The notes under the pieces: model-generated
What the model saw: the letters and a program-made list of their open reading frames with translations, nothing else
What the model was told of the DNA's origin: nothing
Database searches by the model: none
Shown: positions 1-9,628 of the stretch, piece by piece
Layout of the letters: each line of letters opens with the position of its first letter
Numbering within the stretch: position 1 is the first letter of the stretch
Translations under genes and position numbers: made by a program
Source of the DNA: Rhizobium tropici CIAT 899
GTDB taxonomy: Bacteria; Pseudomonadota; Alphaproteobacteria; Rhizobiales; Rhizobiaceae
Direction of reading: 5' to 3'
Assembly (NCBI RefSeq): GCF_000330885.1
Contig: NC_020059.1
Span: forward strand, 981,001-1,045,000
DNA length: 64,000 nt

Positions 1-3000
1 ATCAACGGCAAGGAAGCGCGCGCCAAGGATGTCCAGCTGCTGTTCGCCGATGCCTCCACCGGCGCCCGGTCGCCGTCCATGGTGGGGCAGGGGCGTATCG
101 GCGAGCTGATCCAGGCAAAGCCTCAGGCCAGACGCCAGCTTCTGGAAGAGGCAGCAGGCATTTCCGGCCTGCATTCGCGCCGGCATGAAGCCGAGCTGCG
201 CCTGCGCGCCGCCGAAAGCAATCTCGAGCGGCTGGATGATGTGACATCGCAGCTCGAAAGCCAGATCGAAAGCCTGAAGCGCCAGGCGCGGCAGGCCAAC
301 CGTTTCAAGACGCTCTCGGCCGAGATTCGGGCCCACGAGGCCATGTTGCTGCATATCCGCTGGGTGCAGGCCAAGGAAGCCGAGGCCGAGGCCGATAGCG
401 CGCTCAACCAGGCGACTGTGCTGGTCGCCGAAAAGGCGCAGATCCAGATGGAAGCGGCAAAGGCGCAGGGCATCGCCAGCTTCAAGCTGCCGGAACTGCG
501 CGAGGATGAGGCAAAGGCCGCCGCCGCCCTGCAGCGTCTGCAGATCGCCCGCTCTCAGCTGGAGGAGGATGTCAACCGTATCCTGCGGCGGCGGGATGAA
601 TTGATCCGTCGGCTGGCACAGTTGGCGGAGGACATCAGCCGCGAACAGCGCCTGGTCGCCGATAACGCGTCCATCCTTGCCAAGCTGGACGCCGAAGAGG
701 CTGATCTTGCCGACATCCTCGCCGATTCCGGCCGGCTCGCGGAAGAGACGCGTATCGCCTTCGAGGAAGCCGCTGCCAAGCTCGCCGACAGCGAGCGGGT
801 TTTTACTGTTCTGACCGCAGAACGCGCCGAAGCCGCTGCCGCCCGCAATCAGCTGGAGCGCGCCATCCGCGATCTCGCCGATCGCAAGATGCGGCTCGAG
901 CGGCAGGTCGACGAAGCAAACAACGAGCTTGCCGCCATCGACGAAAAGATGGCCGATCTGCCCGACCCAAGCGAAAAGCGCGACATGGTCGAGGCGGCTG
1001 AGAATGTCGTCGCCGATGCGGAGGGCGAAATCCAGCGTATCGAAGCCGTTCTCGCCAGGGCGCGCGAAACCGAGGCGCTGTCCCGTGGTCCGGTCGAGCA
1101 GGCGAGGGCGCGCCTGAACGCGCTGGAAACCGAAGCGCGCACCATTTCCAAGATGCTGGCGGCGGGCGATACGTCAGGCGCCTTTTCGTCTGTGGCCGAG
1201 GAGTTGCGCGTCGACCGTGGTTTCGAGACGGCACTTGGCGCAGCGCTCGGGGACGATCTGGAGTCCTCGCTCGATTCCAAGGCGCCCGTCTATTGGTCCG
1301 ACAATGGCAGTGGTGCCGGCGATCCGGCTCTGCCGGAAGGTGCCGCCCCCTTGATCACCCATGTCGGCGCGCCGGCGGCACTGGCGCGGCGCCTGCGTCA
1401 GATCGGCATTGTTTCGGTGGAAGATGCGCTGCGACTGATGCCCGAGCTGAAGCCGGGGCAGCGGCTGGTGACCAGGGACGGCGCCGTGTTCCGCTGGGAT
1501 GGTCATGTAACCGGCGCGGATGCACCGAGTGCGGCTGCCCTGCGGCTTGCTCAGAAGAACCGTCTTTCCGAGTTGGAGGCCGAAGCCGAGCTTGCGCGTG
1601 ATGTGCTAGCCGAGGCCGAGGAGCGCCTTGCGGCAGCCGCCGATGCGATCCGGGCCGAAGAGGGCCGTCTCGCGACCGCCCGCGACGCCAGCCGCCTTGC
1701 CGCCCGGCATCTGGCCGAAGCGCGCGAAGCGCTCGCTGCAGCGGAGCGTGCGTCCGGCGATCTCATCCGCCGCCGCGATGTGATTGTCGAGGCCGTCAGC
1801 CGGCTCCAGGAGCAGCTGGAAGATGTGGCCGTGCAGGATGAGAATGCCCGCATCGAACTGGAAGATGCGCCGAATCTCGACGCTATCGATCTGAAGCTGC
1901 GCGATCAGCAGGCTGAAGTCGCGACGGATCGCGGCGTCCTGGCCGAAGCCCGGGCGCGACACGAAGGCCTGAACCGCGAAAACGAGGCGCGGCAGCGCCG
2001 TCTTCTGGCGATCCGGCAGGAGCGCGATACCTGGCGTCAGCGCGCAGCCAGCGCCGAGGAGCACATTCAGACGCTGCGCGACCGTGAGGAGGAAGCGCGA
2101 GACGAAGCGGCCGAACTCGATTTGGCACCCGATGAATTCGATGACAAGCGCCGCGCCTTGATGAATGAGCTTCAGAAGGCGGAGGAGGCTCGACGCCGTG
2201 CTGCCGATCGTCTTGCCGAAGCGGAGGTCGTTCAGCGCGAGGCCGATCGTCATGCGACCACGGCTCTCTCCGAACTGGCGGAAAGCCGTGAGAAGCGCGG
2301 TCGTGTCGAGGAGCGGCTGGTGTCGGCTCGCGAACGTCGGCAGGAAAGCGAATTGCGCATCCGCCAGTCCCTCAATGTCGAGCCGCATGAGGCCATGCGC
2401 CTGACCGGCCTTTCGCCATCGCAGAATGTACCTGATCTCCGCGAGGTCGAACGCGAGCTGGAACGGCTCAAGATCGAACGCGAGCGTCTTGGCGCCGTTA
2501 ATCTGCGTGCCGAGGAAGAGAGCAAGGAGCTGACGGAGCGGCTGCAGGCGCTGATCAAGGAACGCGATGACGTTATCGACGCCATCCGGAAGCTGCGCGG
2601 CGCGATCCAAAGCCTCAATCGCGAGGGGCGTGAACGTCTGATCGCTGCCTTCGACGTCGTCAATGCGCAGTTCCAGCGTCTGTTCACCCATCTCTTCGGC
2701 GGCGGCACAGCGGAGCTGCAGCTGATCGAGTCGGACGACCCGCTGGAGGCAGGCCTCGAAATTCTCGCCCGCCCGCCGGGCAAGAAGCCGCAGACAATGA
2801 CGCTGCTTTCCGGCGGCGAGCAGGCGCTGACGGCCATGGCGCTGATCTTTGCGGTGTTCCTCACCAATCCCGCGCCGATCTGCGTTTTGGACGAAGTGGA
2901 CGCGCCGCTCGATGACCACAATGTCGAGCGCTACTGTAATCTCATGGACGAAATGGCGGCCTCCACCGAGACCCGCTTCGTGGTCATCACCCACAATCCG

Positions 3001-3114
3001 ATCACCATGGCCCGCATGAACCGGCTCTTCGGCGTGACCATGGCGGAACAAGGCGTCTCGCAACTCGTCTCCGTCGATCTGCAGACCGCCGAACGGCTGC
3101 GCGAAATCGCTTGA
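1..3114 (+). CDS. smc: Chromosome segregation protein SMC (5' end missing)
   Basis: Structural maintenance of chromosomes ATPase, which forms a condensin that organises and helps segregate the chromosome. The frame is open from base 1, so the start and the Walker A part lie outside the window. What is visible begins just before the conserved motif around bases 85-170 (GQGRIGELIQAKP, then RRxLLEEAAGISG). Long coiled coils rich in Ala, Glu and Arg follow, with a hinge near bases 1170-1550 and a second coiled coil. The C-terminal ABC head carries the signature LLSGGEQALTA (about 2805) and Walker B CVLDEVDAPLDD (about 2880), then the H-loop region VVITHN. About 1037 residues are present of a usual 1150. 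The stop is TGA at 3112. Confidence 0.97.
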   Translation: MNGKEARAKDVQLLFADASTGARSPSMVGQGRIGELIQAKPQARRQLLEEAAGISGLHSRRHEAELRLRAAESNLERLDDVTSQLESQIESLKRQARQANRFKTLSAEIRAHEAMLLHIRWVQAKEAEAEADSALNQATVLVAEKAQIQMEAAKAQGIASFKLPELREDEAKAAAALQRLQIARSQLEEDVNRILRRRDELIRRLAQLAEDISREQRLVADNASILAKLDAEEADLADILADSGRLAEETRIAFEEAAAKLADSERVFTVLTAERAEAAAARNQLERAIRDLADRKMRLERQVDEANNELAAIDEKMADLPDPSEKRDMVEAAENVVADAEGEIQRIEAVLARARETEALSRGPVEQARARLNALETEARTISKMLAAGDTSGAFSSVAEELRVDRGFETALGAALGDDLESSLDSKAPVYWSDNGSGAGDPALPEGAAPLITHVGAPAALARRLRQIGIVSVEDALRLMPELKPGQRLVTRDGAVFRWDGHVTGADAPSAAALRLAQKNRLSELEAEAELARDVLAEAEERLAAAADAIRAEEGRLATARDASRLAARHLAEAREALAAAERASGDLIRRRDVIVEAVSRLQEQLEDVAVQDENARIELEDAPNLDAIDLKLRDQQAEVATDRGVLAEARARHEGLNRENEARQRRLLAIRQERDTWRQRAASAEEHIQTLRDREEEARDEAAELDLAPDEFDDKRRALMNELQKAEEARRRAADRLAEAEVVQREADRHATTALSELAESREKRGRVEERLVSARERRQESELRIRQSLNVEPHEAMRLTGLSPSQNVPDLREVERELERLKIERERLGAVNLRAEEESKELTERLQALIKERDDVIDAIRKLRGAIQSLNREGRERLIAAFDVVNAQFQRLFTHLFGGGTAELQLIESDDPLEAGLEILARPPGKKPQTMTLLSGGEQALTAMALIFAVFLTNPAPICVLDEVDAPLDDHNVERYCNLMDEMAASTETRFVVITHNPITMARMNRLFGVTMAEQGVSQLVSVDLQTAERLREIA

Positions 3115-3253
3115 GCGTCGTTCCACGTCTGGATTGAGAAAACTGTTCCCGTTTCGACAAGAAATTGCTGCATCGGCTGCCGCGCATTATGAAAGCGTGC
3201 TAGTTTCGTTTTTCGATCAACAACATGGGCGCTGATCCGCCCGGAAGGGAAGT

Positions 3254-4579
3254 ATGTCTGACTCGACTGGCGGTATTTTCGATATCCTCGGAATACTTGC
3301 CGTATTGCTGCTCGTCGCTGCCAACGGCTTTTTCGTTGCGGCGGAGTTCTCTCTGGTGTCCGTTCGCCGCAGCCGCGTTACGGAACTCGTTGCCGAAGGC
3401 CGCATGAACGCCAAGGCGCTGCAGAAGGCGGTCGATAATCTCGATGCCAACCTGGCGGCGACACAGCTCGGCATCACCATTTCGTCGCTGGCGCTTGGCT
3501 GGGTCGGCGAACCCGCTCTTGCTCATCTGCTCGAGCCGCTGCTCGATTTTCTGCCTGGAACATGGGCCGCGGCCGGATCGCATGCGATCGCCGTCGCCAT
3601 TTCCTTCATCATCATCACGGCGCTTCATATCGTGCTTGGTGAACTCGCGCCGAAGAGCCTGGCATTGCAGCGCAGCGAAGGCACGGCTCTTGGTGTCGTG
3701 CGCCCGCTCGGCCTGTTCCTCTTCCTGCTGCGCCCGGCCATCACCGTGCTGAACGGCCTCGGCAATCTCGTCCTTCGCCTCTTCGGCCTGCGCCCCGGCG
3801 CGGGCGAGGGGTCGCTGCATTCGCCGGCCGAGATCAAGCTCTTGATTGCCGAAAGCCAGGAGGCGGGCCTCCTGGAACAGGCGCAGCAGGATCTGGTTGA
3901 GCGCGTCTTCAACATCGGCGACCGCGATGTCTCCGACATCATGACGCCGCGGCTCGAGGTCGAATGGATCGATGCCGAAGATCCGCCGGAGGAAATGCAG
4001 AAAACCATTCGCGAAAGCCGCTTCGAACAGCTCCTGGTTGGCCGCGGCTCAATCGACGAGCCGATCGGGATGATCCTGAAGAAGGATCTGCTTGACCAGC
4101 TTTTGAACGGCGGGCCGCTGAATCCCATGGCCGTCATCCGCCAACCGCTGGTCGTTCACGAATCCACGGCCGTCTTCAAGGTGCTTGAAAATTTCAAGCG
4201 CGCGCCGGTCCGCCTCGCCATGGTGATCGACGAATATGGCAGCCTCGAAGGCATCGTGACGCAGACGGACCTGCTGGAAGCGATCGCCGGCGACCTGCCC
4301 GATATGGACAACGACACGCCCGATGTCGTCGAGCGGGCCGACGGATCGCTGCTGATGGAAGGCATGATGCCCGTCTATGATGCCTTTGCGCGGCTGGGGC
4401 TTCGCTTCAGCGAGGAGGAGGTCAATTTCCATACGCTCGCGGGCTTTGCACTCTATCAGCTCGGTCATCTGCCCGAGGTGGGTGAAAGCTTCTCCTTCGG
4501 CGACTGGCATTTCGAGATCGTCGATCTCGACGGCATGCGCATCGACAAGATCCTGGCCCAGCGCGAGCCGCAGGCTTAG
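3254..4579 (+). CDS. Hemolysin-family CNNM/CBS/CorC-HlyC membrane protein
   Basis: A 441-residue inner-membrane protein of the CNNM/CorC family, linked in characterised members to Mg2+ or Co2+ transport; the historical name is hemolysin-like. The N-terminal half is the CNNM membrane domain, with several hydrophobic helices from about residue 7 (ILGILAVLLLVAANGFFVAAEFS). A pair of CBS domains follows (DRDVSDIMTPRLEVEWI at about 225 and LAMVIDEYGSLEGIVTQTDLLEAI at about 325). The C-terminal CorC_HlyC transporter-associated domain is at about 360-435. The start is the ATG after GGAAGGGAAGT. It stands alone between smc and ppdK. The substrate cannot be read from sequence. Confidence 0.93.
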   Translation: MSDSTGGIFDILGILAVLLLVAANGFFVAAEFSLVSVRRSRVTELVAEGRMNAKALQKAVDNLDANLAATQLGITISSLALGWVGEPALAHLLEPLLDFLPGTWAAAGSHAIAVAISFIIITALHIVLGELAPKSLALQRSEGTALGVVRPLGLFLFLLRPAITVLNGLGNLVLRLFGLRPGAGEGSLHSPAEIKLLIAESQEAGLLEQAQQDLVERVFNIGDRDVSDIMTPRLEVEWIDAEDPPEEMQKTIRESRFEQLLVGRGSIDEPIGMILKKDLLDQLLNGGPLNPMAVIRQPLVVHESTAVFKVLENFKRAPVRLAMVIDEYGSLEGIVTQTDLLEAIAGDLPDMDNDTPDVVERADGSLLMEGMMPVYDAFARLGLRFSEEEVNFHTLAGFALYQLGHLPEVGESFSFGDWHFEIVDLDGMRIDKILAQREPQA

Positions 4580-4599
4580 CCATCAAGTCGCTCTGGATG

Positions 4600-4653
4600 G
4601 ACCCGGAGGCTCCCGATTTCGATCAATCGATTGAAATCGGGAGCCTCCGGGTC
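4600..4653. terminator. Perfect 21-bp inverted repeat, likely bidirectional terminator
   Basis: Arms 4600-4620 and 4633-4653 are perfectly complementary over 21 bp, with a 12-base spacer that itself contains the palindrome CAATCGATTG. It lies 20 bp past the stop of the CBS protein and about 95 bp before ppdK. There is no proper T tract, only an AT-rich ATATTTA, so the terminator role is an inference from position and stem strength. Confidence 0.6.
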
Positions 4654-4747
4654 ATATTTATTGTGCGGTGCAACATTTTGCCGTATTTGTCGATTTTCAT
4701 TTGTGTTGCAGTGAATTAAGTTCAACCGGAGGAGTTGGACGGAGACA

Positions 4748-7414
4748 ATGACGAATTGGGTCTATACATTCGGCGACGGCAAGGCCGAGGGGGGCGCCGG
4801 CGATTTTGAGCGGCTCGGCGGTAAGGGCGCTAATCTTGCGGAAATGTGCAATCTCGGCCTGCCGGTTCCGCCAGGCCTGACGATCGTCAGTGACGTCTGC
4901 ACCTTCTATTACAAGAACGGCCGCAAGATTCCCGAAGAGCTAAAGCCGCAGGTCATGCGGGGTTTGCAGCGGATGGAGGCCATTACCGGACGCAGGTTCG
5001 GCGATACCGCGCGGCCGCTGCTGGTTTCCGTGCGTTCCGGCGGCCGTGCCTCGATGCCGGGCATGATGGATACCGTCCTCAATCTCGGCCTCAATGACGC
5101 CACGGTGCAGGCCCTCGGCCACGATGCCGGCGACGCGCGGTTTGCCTGGGACAGTTACCGCCGCTTCATCCAGATGTATGCCGATGTCGTCATGGGCCTC
5201 GACAACGAGGTCTTCGAAGAGATTCTCGGGGATGAGAAGGCGCGGTTTGGTCATGAGTTCGATACCGATCTCACCGCCGTCGAATGGCAGCACGTCGTCT
5301 CGATCTACAAGAGCGTCATCGAGGAAGAATTGGGCGAGGCCTTTCCGCAGGAGCCGGAGGTTCAGCTCTGGGGCGCTGTCGGTGCCGTTTTTGCCAGCTG
5401 GATGAATGCGCGCGCCGTCACCTATCGCCAATTGCACAATATTCCCGAGGCATGGGGAACCGCCGTCAACATTCAGGCGATGGTGTTCGGCAATCTCGGC
5501 AATTCGTCCGCGACAGGCGTTGCCTTCACGCGCAATCCATCGACGGGGGAGAAGGAGCTTTACGGCGAATTCCTCGTCAATGCGCAGGGCGAAGATGTCG
5601 TTGCCGGCATCCGCACGCCGCAAAGCATCACTGAAGTCGCCCGCATCGCCTCCGGCTATGAAAAGCCGTCGATGGAAAAGCTGATGCCGGAAGCCTTTGT
5701 CGAGTTCCGCAGCATCTGCGCGCAGCTGGAAGCGCATTACCGCGACGTGCAGGATCTGGAGTTCACCATCGAGCGCGGCAAGCTCTGGATGCTGCAGACC
5801 CGCAATGCCAAGCGTACCACCAAGGCGGCGATGAAGATCGCCGTCGACATGGTCGACGAGGGGCTGATTACCGAGGATGAGGCGGTTTCCCGCATCGATC
5901 CGACGTCGCTGGATCAGCTTCTGCATCCCACGATCGATCCGCGCGTCCCCCGCGAGGTCATCGGCTCCGGTCTCCCAGCATCGCCGGGTGCGGCGACGGG
6001 CGAAATCGTCTTCACCGCAGAAGAGGCGATCGTTGCCGAGGAAGAGGGCCGCAAGGCTATTCTCGTGCGGATCGAGACGAGCCCTGAAGATATTCATGGC
6101 ATGCATGCCGCCGAGGCGATCCTGACCACCCGCGGCGGCATGACGAGCCACGCGGCCGTCGTTGCCCGCGGCATGGGCATTCCCTGCGTGGTCGGCACCG
6201 GAACCATGCGCATCGACATTCGCAATGAAAAGCTGATCGGCATCGGTGTCACCTTGAAGAAGGGCGACATCGTCACGATAGACGGCTCCACCGGCCAGGT
6301 GCTGAAGGGCGAAGTGCCCATGATCCAGCCGGAGCTTTCGGGCGATTTCGGCCGTATCATGGCGTGGGCAGACCGCTCGCGCCGCATGACGGTGCGCACC
6401 AATGCCGACACACCTGCCGATGCGCGGGCTGCCCGCTCCTTCGGTGCCGAGGGCATCGGCCTTTGCCGCACCGAACACATGTTCTTCGAAGGCGATCGTA
6501 TCCACGTGATGCGCGAGATGATCCTTGCGGAGGACGAAGCGGGGCGCCGTGCCGCCCTTGCCAAGCTCATGCCGATGCAGCGGCTCGATTTCACCGGCTT
6601 GTTCACCATCATGCATGGCCTGCCGGTGACGATCCGCCTGCTCGATCCGCCGCTGCACGAATTCCTGCCGAAGACGGATGAAGAGATCGCCGAAGTGGCT
6701 GGGATCATGGGCATGGAGCCTGCCGCGCTGCGCCAGCGGGTGGATGCGCTGCACGAGTTCAATCCCATGCTCGGCCATCGCGGCTGCCGCCTGGCAATTT
6801 CCTATCCGGAGATCGTCGAAATGCAGGCCCGCGCGATTTTCGAGGCCGCGGTTCTCGCCGCGCGCGAAACAGGCGCGGCGGTCGTGCCGGAAATCATGGT
6901 GCCGCTGGTCGGTCTGCGCTCGGAGCTTGATTACGTCAAGGCCTGCATCGACGAGGTGGCGCGCGCCGTCATGACCGAAGCGAAGATGAAGATCGACTAT
7001 CTCGTCGGCACGATGATCGAGCTGCCGCGCGCGGCCTTGCGTGCCCATATCATCGCGGAGGCTGCCGAGTTTTTCTCCTTCGGCACGAACGACCTGACGC
7101 AGACGACGTTCGGCATGTCACGCGACGATGCCGCCGCCTTCATTCCGACCTATCAGCGCAAGGGCATCATCGAGCATGACCCCTTTATATCCCTCGATTT
7201 CGATGGGGTCGGTGAACTCATCCGTATCGCGTCGGAGCGCGGCCGCCGCACGCGCAACGACATGAAGCTCGGCATCTGCGGCGAGCATGGCGGCGACCCC
7301 GCCTCGATTCACTTTTGCGAGGATATCGGGTTGGACTACGTGTCCTGTTCGCCGTTCCGCGTGCCGATAGCGCGGCTCGCGGCGGCGCAGGCGGCGATCA
7401 AAGGGCGGGCTTGA
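4748..7414 (+). CDS. ppdK: Pyruvate, phosphate dikinase
   Basis: Interconverts pyruvate, ATP and phosphate with PEP, AMP and pyrophosphate, linking glycolysis and gluconeogenesis in the cytoplasm. It has 888 residues, the family's usual length. The N-terminal ATP-binding domain starts at KGANLAEMCNLGLPVPPG. The central phosphohistidine domain carries the swivelling-histidine motif LTTRGGMTSHAAVVARGMG at about residue 460. The C-terminal PEP/pyruvate TIM barrel includes GLCRTEHMFF, GTMIELPRAAL, FSFGTNDLTQ and the end motif CGEHGGDP with a catalytic Cys. The start is preceded by GGAGG at about 4729. It is monocistronic, with a roughly 170-bp upstream region. Confidence 0.98.
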   Translation: MTNWVYTFGDGKAEGGAGDFERLGGKGANLAEMCNLGLPVPPGLTIVSDVCTFYYKNGRKIPEELKPQVMRGLQRMEAITGRRFGDTARPLLVSVRSGGRASMPGMMDTVLNLGLNDATVQALGHDAGDARFAWDSYRRFIQMYADVVMGLDNEVFEEILGDEKARFGHEFDTDLTAVEWQHVVSIYKSVIEEELGEAFPQEPEVQLWGAVGAVFASWMNARAVTYRQLHNIPEAWGTAVNIQAMVFGNLGNSSATGVAFTRNPSTGEKELYGEFLVNAQGEDVVAGIRTPQSITEVARIASGYEKPSMEKLMPEAFVEFRSICAQLEAHYRDVQDLEFTIERGKLWMLQTRNAKRTTKAAMKIAVDMVDEGLITEDEAVSRIDPTSLDQLLHPTIDPRVPREVIGSGLPASPGAATGEIVFTAEEAIVAEEEGRKAILVRIETSPEDIHGMHAAEAILTTRGGMTSHAAVVARGMGIPCVVGTGTMRIDIRNEKLIGIGVTLKKGDIVTIDGSTGQVLKGEVPMIQPELSGDFGRIMAWADRSRRMTVRTNADTPADARAARSFGAEGIGLCRTEHMFFEGDRIHVMREMILAEDEAGRRAALAKLMPMQRLDFTGLFTIMHGLPVTIRLLDPPLHEFLPKTDEEIAEVAGIMGMEPAALRQRVDALHEFNPMLGHRGCRLAISYPEIVEMQARAIFEAAVLAARETGAAVVPEIMVPLVGLRSELDYVKACIDEVARAVMTEAKMKIDYLVGTMIELPRAALRAHIIAEAAEFFSFGTNDLTQTTFGMSRDDAAAFIPTYQRKGIIEHDPFISLDFDGVGELIRIASERGRRTRNDMKLGICGEHGGDPASIHFCEDIGLDYVSCSPFRVPIARLAAAQAAIKGRA

Positions 7415-7439
7415 TTTTCCAAATCTGGATGTTCGTGGA

Positions 7440-7721
7440 TCAGTGGCGCCAGTAGCCGCGATGATAGTAATATCCCGGGCCGCCAACGACGACGGTCGGA
7501 CCCCAGAAGAAGTCGTCATTGCTTTCCATGAAAGCCCGCTGATCCGCGCGCCGGCTAAGGTCCTGATTCATCAGGCAATTAGCAAAGTTCTGGGTACCTG
7601 GTTTAAAGCCATAGCCGCTGCATCTTGACGCGTCGGCCGCCCGGATTTCCTCGGCCGTCTGGCAGGAGGAGAGTGCAAGCATAATGGCGAGAAGAGATAG
7701 TGCGGAAGCTGCGATGCGCAT
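7440..7721 (-). CDS. Small putative lipoprotein, 93 aa
   Basis: Unrecognised small exported protein. Residues 1-20 form a signal peptide ending in a lipobox (LALSSC), so Cys20 should be lipidated. The mature part is short, with two more Cys (34 and 49) and a Gly/Tyr/His-rich tail (GGPGYYYHRGYWRH). It converges on ppdK with only 25 bp between stops. Two further small lipoproteins (11095-11475 and 11656-12081) are encoded nearby, but I see no sequence relation. Function unknown. Confidence 0.75.
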   Translation of the reverse strand: MRIAASALSLLAIMLALSSCQTAEEIRAADASRCSGYGFKPGTQNFANCLMNQDLSRRADQRAFMESNDDFFWGPTVVVGGPGYYYHRGYWRH

Positions 7722-7812
7722 GACATGTTATCCCGAATGCGGATTTACAGGCACAGACTATAGCGTCGCGCGTGGTGGCGCGAAAGGCGTATTACCACCG
7801 CAGCCATGTTGC

Positions 7813-8238
7813 TTAGGCCGCTTCCCTCGGTTTTGCCGGCATCCGCTGCAAGAGATCGACGAAGGCATCGGCGAAGCGCAGCAGGTGCTCGGTCTCCCCG
7901 TCGGGTTGCAGGAGACGGATTTCCGCGCCATCTTCGTCCAGAGCGGCAAAGAGGGTGCGCATCGTCGCGTCTCCTTCCGGAATTCGCAGCACCGCCAATC
8001 TGCGGCAATCCGGTATCAGCCCTTCAGCCGGCAGATCGAACAGGAAATCGCCCTGTACGGCCGAAGCCGCCTTGCGCACGGCTTCGCAGAAGCCGGGCTC
8101 GCCACCGGAAAAACCCTCGAGCGAAAGCTCCAGTTCCAGCAGTTCCAGCGGCAGAAACGGGTCGCTCGCTTCGGCTCCGGTAATCGTTGCCCCCGGCAGC
8201 GACTGGGCCGCGACGTCTTGAGAAAGCATCGGTTCCAT
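7813..8238 (-). CDS. Hypothetical acidic protein, 141 aa
   Basis: No family recognised. The product is soluble and acidic with amphipathic segments (LPLELLELELSLEGFSG, HLLRFADAFVDLLQRM) and no signal peptide or membrane helix. I chose the ATG at 8238 because AAAGGA sits nine bases upstream; a GTG at 8256 in the same frame would overlap that site. An overlapping plus-strand open frame (7684-8292) has worse residue composition and no ribosome site. The gene is alone between a lipoprotein gene and the DUF1499 gene. Confidence 0.6.
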   Translation of the reverse strand: MEPMLSQDVAAQSLPGATITGAEASDPFLPLELLELELSLEGFSGGEPGFCEAVRKAASAVQGDFLFDLPAEGLIPDCRRLAVLRIPEGDATMRTLFAALDEDGAEIRLLQPDGETEHLLRFADAFVDLLQRMPAKPREAA

Positions 8239-8470
8239 CTCATCAAGTCCTTTCACAGCCTCGATAAAACGCTAAAGCATGGCCTTTTTTAGGAATTTAA
8301 GCAAGTGCTCACGTTTTTGGTCTAGGCGTTACTGGTTTGAGCTTCGACAAAACATTGGACGACGATGCCGTGACATTCGATTTATTTTCGGCATTTCTTG
8401 ATCTAAACATAAGTCGCTTTCCGGGATTCGGTGCATCCGGCTTCCGATCCGACGCGCCGACGAGCCTTTG

Positions 8471-9403
8471 ATGACCATTCGTTTCGACCGTCCTGTTTCA
8501 CATGCCGCCCGTGCCGCGCGTTTGATCGCTTCATTTGCATCGGTGCTCTGTGGCGTGACGCTGATCGGCCACCGTTTTGCGCCGCTGGAAACGCCTTATT
8601 TCGTCCTGCTGCTACTGATTTCTGCCGGCTGCGCGATCCTGGCGGTGCTGCTGGCGCTGGTCGGCCTGGCGCAGCTCTGGCAGAGCGCTGCCATTGGCGG
8701 CGTCTCCGCCGTCAAGGCGCTTGTCTATGCCGCTCTGCCGCTCGCCATTCTCGGCCTCGGTGTCGAGCGTTACTGGACGCGCCCGCATATTTATGAGATT
8801 TCGACCGACCTCAACGATCCGCCGGACTGGCTGGCGACCCCGGATACACGGCAACTGTGGCTGCCGCCGCGCCATCTGGTCACGCAGCAGGAACGCGAGG
8901 CGCAGTTCGAGGCCTATCCCGCCTTGATCAGCCGGCGTTATGAAGGTGCGTCCGACCGCGTGTTGGAAGCGGTGCGCAAGGTCGCGCATGATCGCCACAT
9001 CACCATCGTCAAGGCTGAAGGCGCCGATGTCGCGGATCCGAACGGCAACGTAAAGCCGAAACGCCGTACACGCCCGCAGACCGTCAATCCGGCGCAGGAC
9101 GGCAGCGCCGCCGGCGATGTGCCTGCCATCGTTCCGGTGCCGACCCCGCGTCCTTTCCGTGATGGAGTGGCGGAACTCATCCGCCAGAATACCGACGTCA
9201 TCCTGCAGGGTGAAACACGAACCCGCATCTTCGGCCTGCCATGCGATATATTGATCCGCATTCGCGAGGAGGCGGAAACGACGCTCGTCGATATTCGCGT
9301 CGCCTCCCGCTACGGCCAGGATGATCTCGGCGTCAGCGCCGATCTGGCCGATGACTATCTGAAGGCACTGGATGCGGAATTGCTCGGCATCGCCGGAAGC
9401 TGA
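8471..9403 (+). CDS. DUF1499 domain membrane protein
   Basis: About 310 residues. Three hydrophobic segments lie in the first 105 residues (near 15-35, 40-70 and 78-95). A soluble C-terminal domain resembling DUF1499 follows, with the typical pattern of a long strand-rich region, a Pro-rich insert (PAIVPVPTPRPF) and a closing VDIRVASRYGQDDLGVSADLADDYLKAL. I start at the ATG 8471 rather than the TTG at 8468. The biochemical role of this family is unknown. The gene is followed by a palindromic repeat. Confidence 0.75.
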   Translation: MTIRFDRPVSHAARAARLIASFASVLCGVTLIGHRFAPLETPYFVLLLLISAGCAILAVLLALVGLAQLWQSAAIGGVSAVKALVYAALPLAILGLGVERYWTRPHIYEISTDLNDPPDWLATPDTRQLWLPPRHLVTQQEREAQFEAYPALISRRYEGASDRVLEAVRKVAHDRHITIVKAEGADVADPNGNVKPKRRTRPQTVNPAQDGSAAGDVPAIVPVPTPRPFRDGVAELIRQNTDVILQGETRTRIFGLPCDILIRIREEAETTLVDIRVASRYGQDDLGVSADLADDYLKALDAELLGIAGS

Positions 9404-9600
9404 GGCTTGCGTCCTCTCCTTCTCCTCAAGGGGGTCCGAAGGACGGGTTGAGACCCGCGGCTCAACCCCGGCGAGGAGGCCCGAAGGGTCGAATGAGGGG
9501 GGTTGCCGCTTTGGATGCGGGAATTTTCGTGCTCTTGATACCCCTCACCCTGCCCTCTCCCCAAGGGGAGAGGGGGAACCGTGCCCGCCATCAAACTTCT
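9404..9600. repeat. Rhizobial palindromic intergenic repeat
   Basis: The 225-bp intergenic space holds purine/pyrimidine-skewed palindromes. The clearest is a 10-bp stem (9553-9562 with 9565-9574, CCCTCTCCCC/GGGGAGAGGG). Imperfect elements lie around 9410-9500 (CTCCTCAAGGGGGTC, GAGGAGGCCCGAAGGG). Its style matches the mosaic palindromes seen in many rhizobial genomes, and a related one lies at 31400-31530. It sits between the tail of the DUF1499 gene and the convergent MBL gene, so it may also end transcription. Confidence 0.7.
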
Positions 9601-9628
9601 GAAATCGCGGATAATCACCCGTCTCAGC

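Noticed and set aside
4940..7048. 702-residue open frame on the minus strand across ppdK
   Set aside because: Lies wholly within the conserved ppdK gene; composition is rich in His, Arg and Gly with no domain motif. A high-GC antisense shadow.
7684..8292. 202-residue plus-strand frame overlapping the hypothetical 141-aa gene
   Set aside because: Poor composition and no ribosome site; the minus-strand frame has AAAGGA before its ATG and ordinary protein character.
9404..9600. CRISPR-like array
   Set aside because: Palindromes are present but there are no regularly spaced identical repeats and no cas genes.
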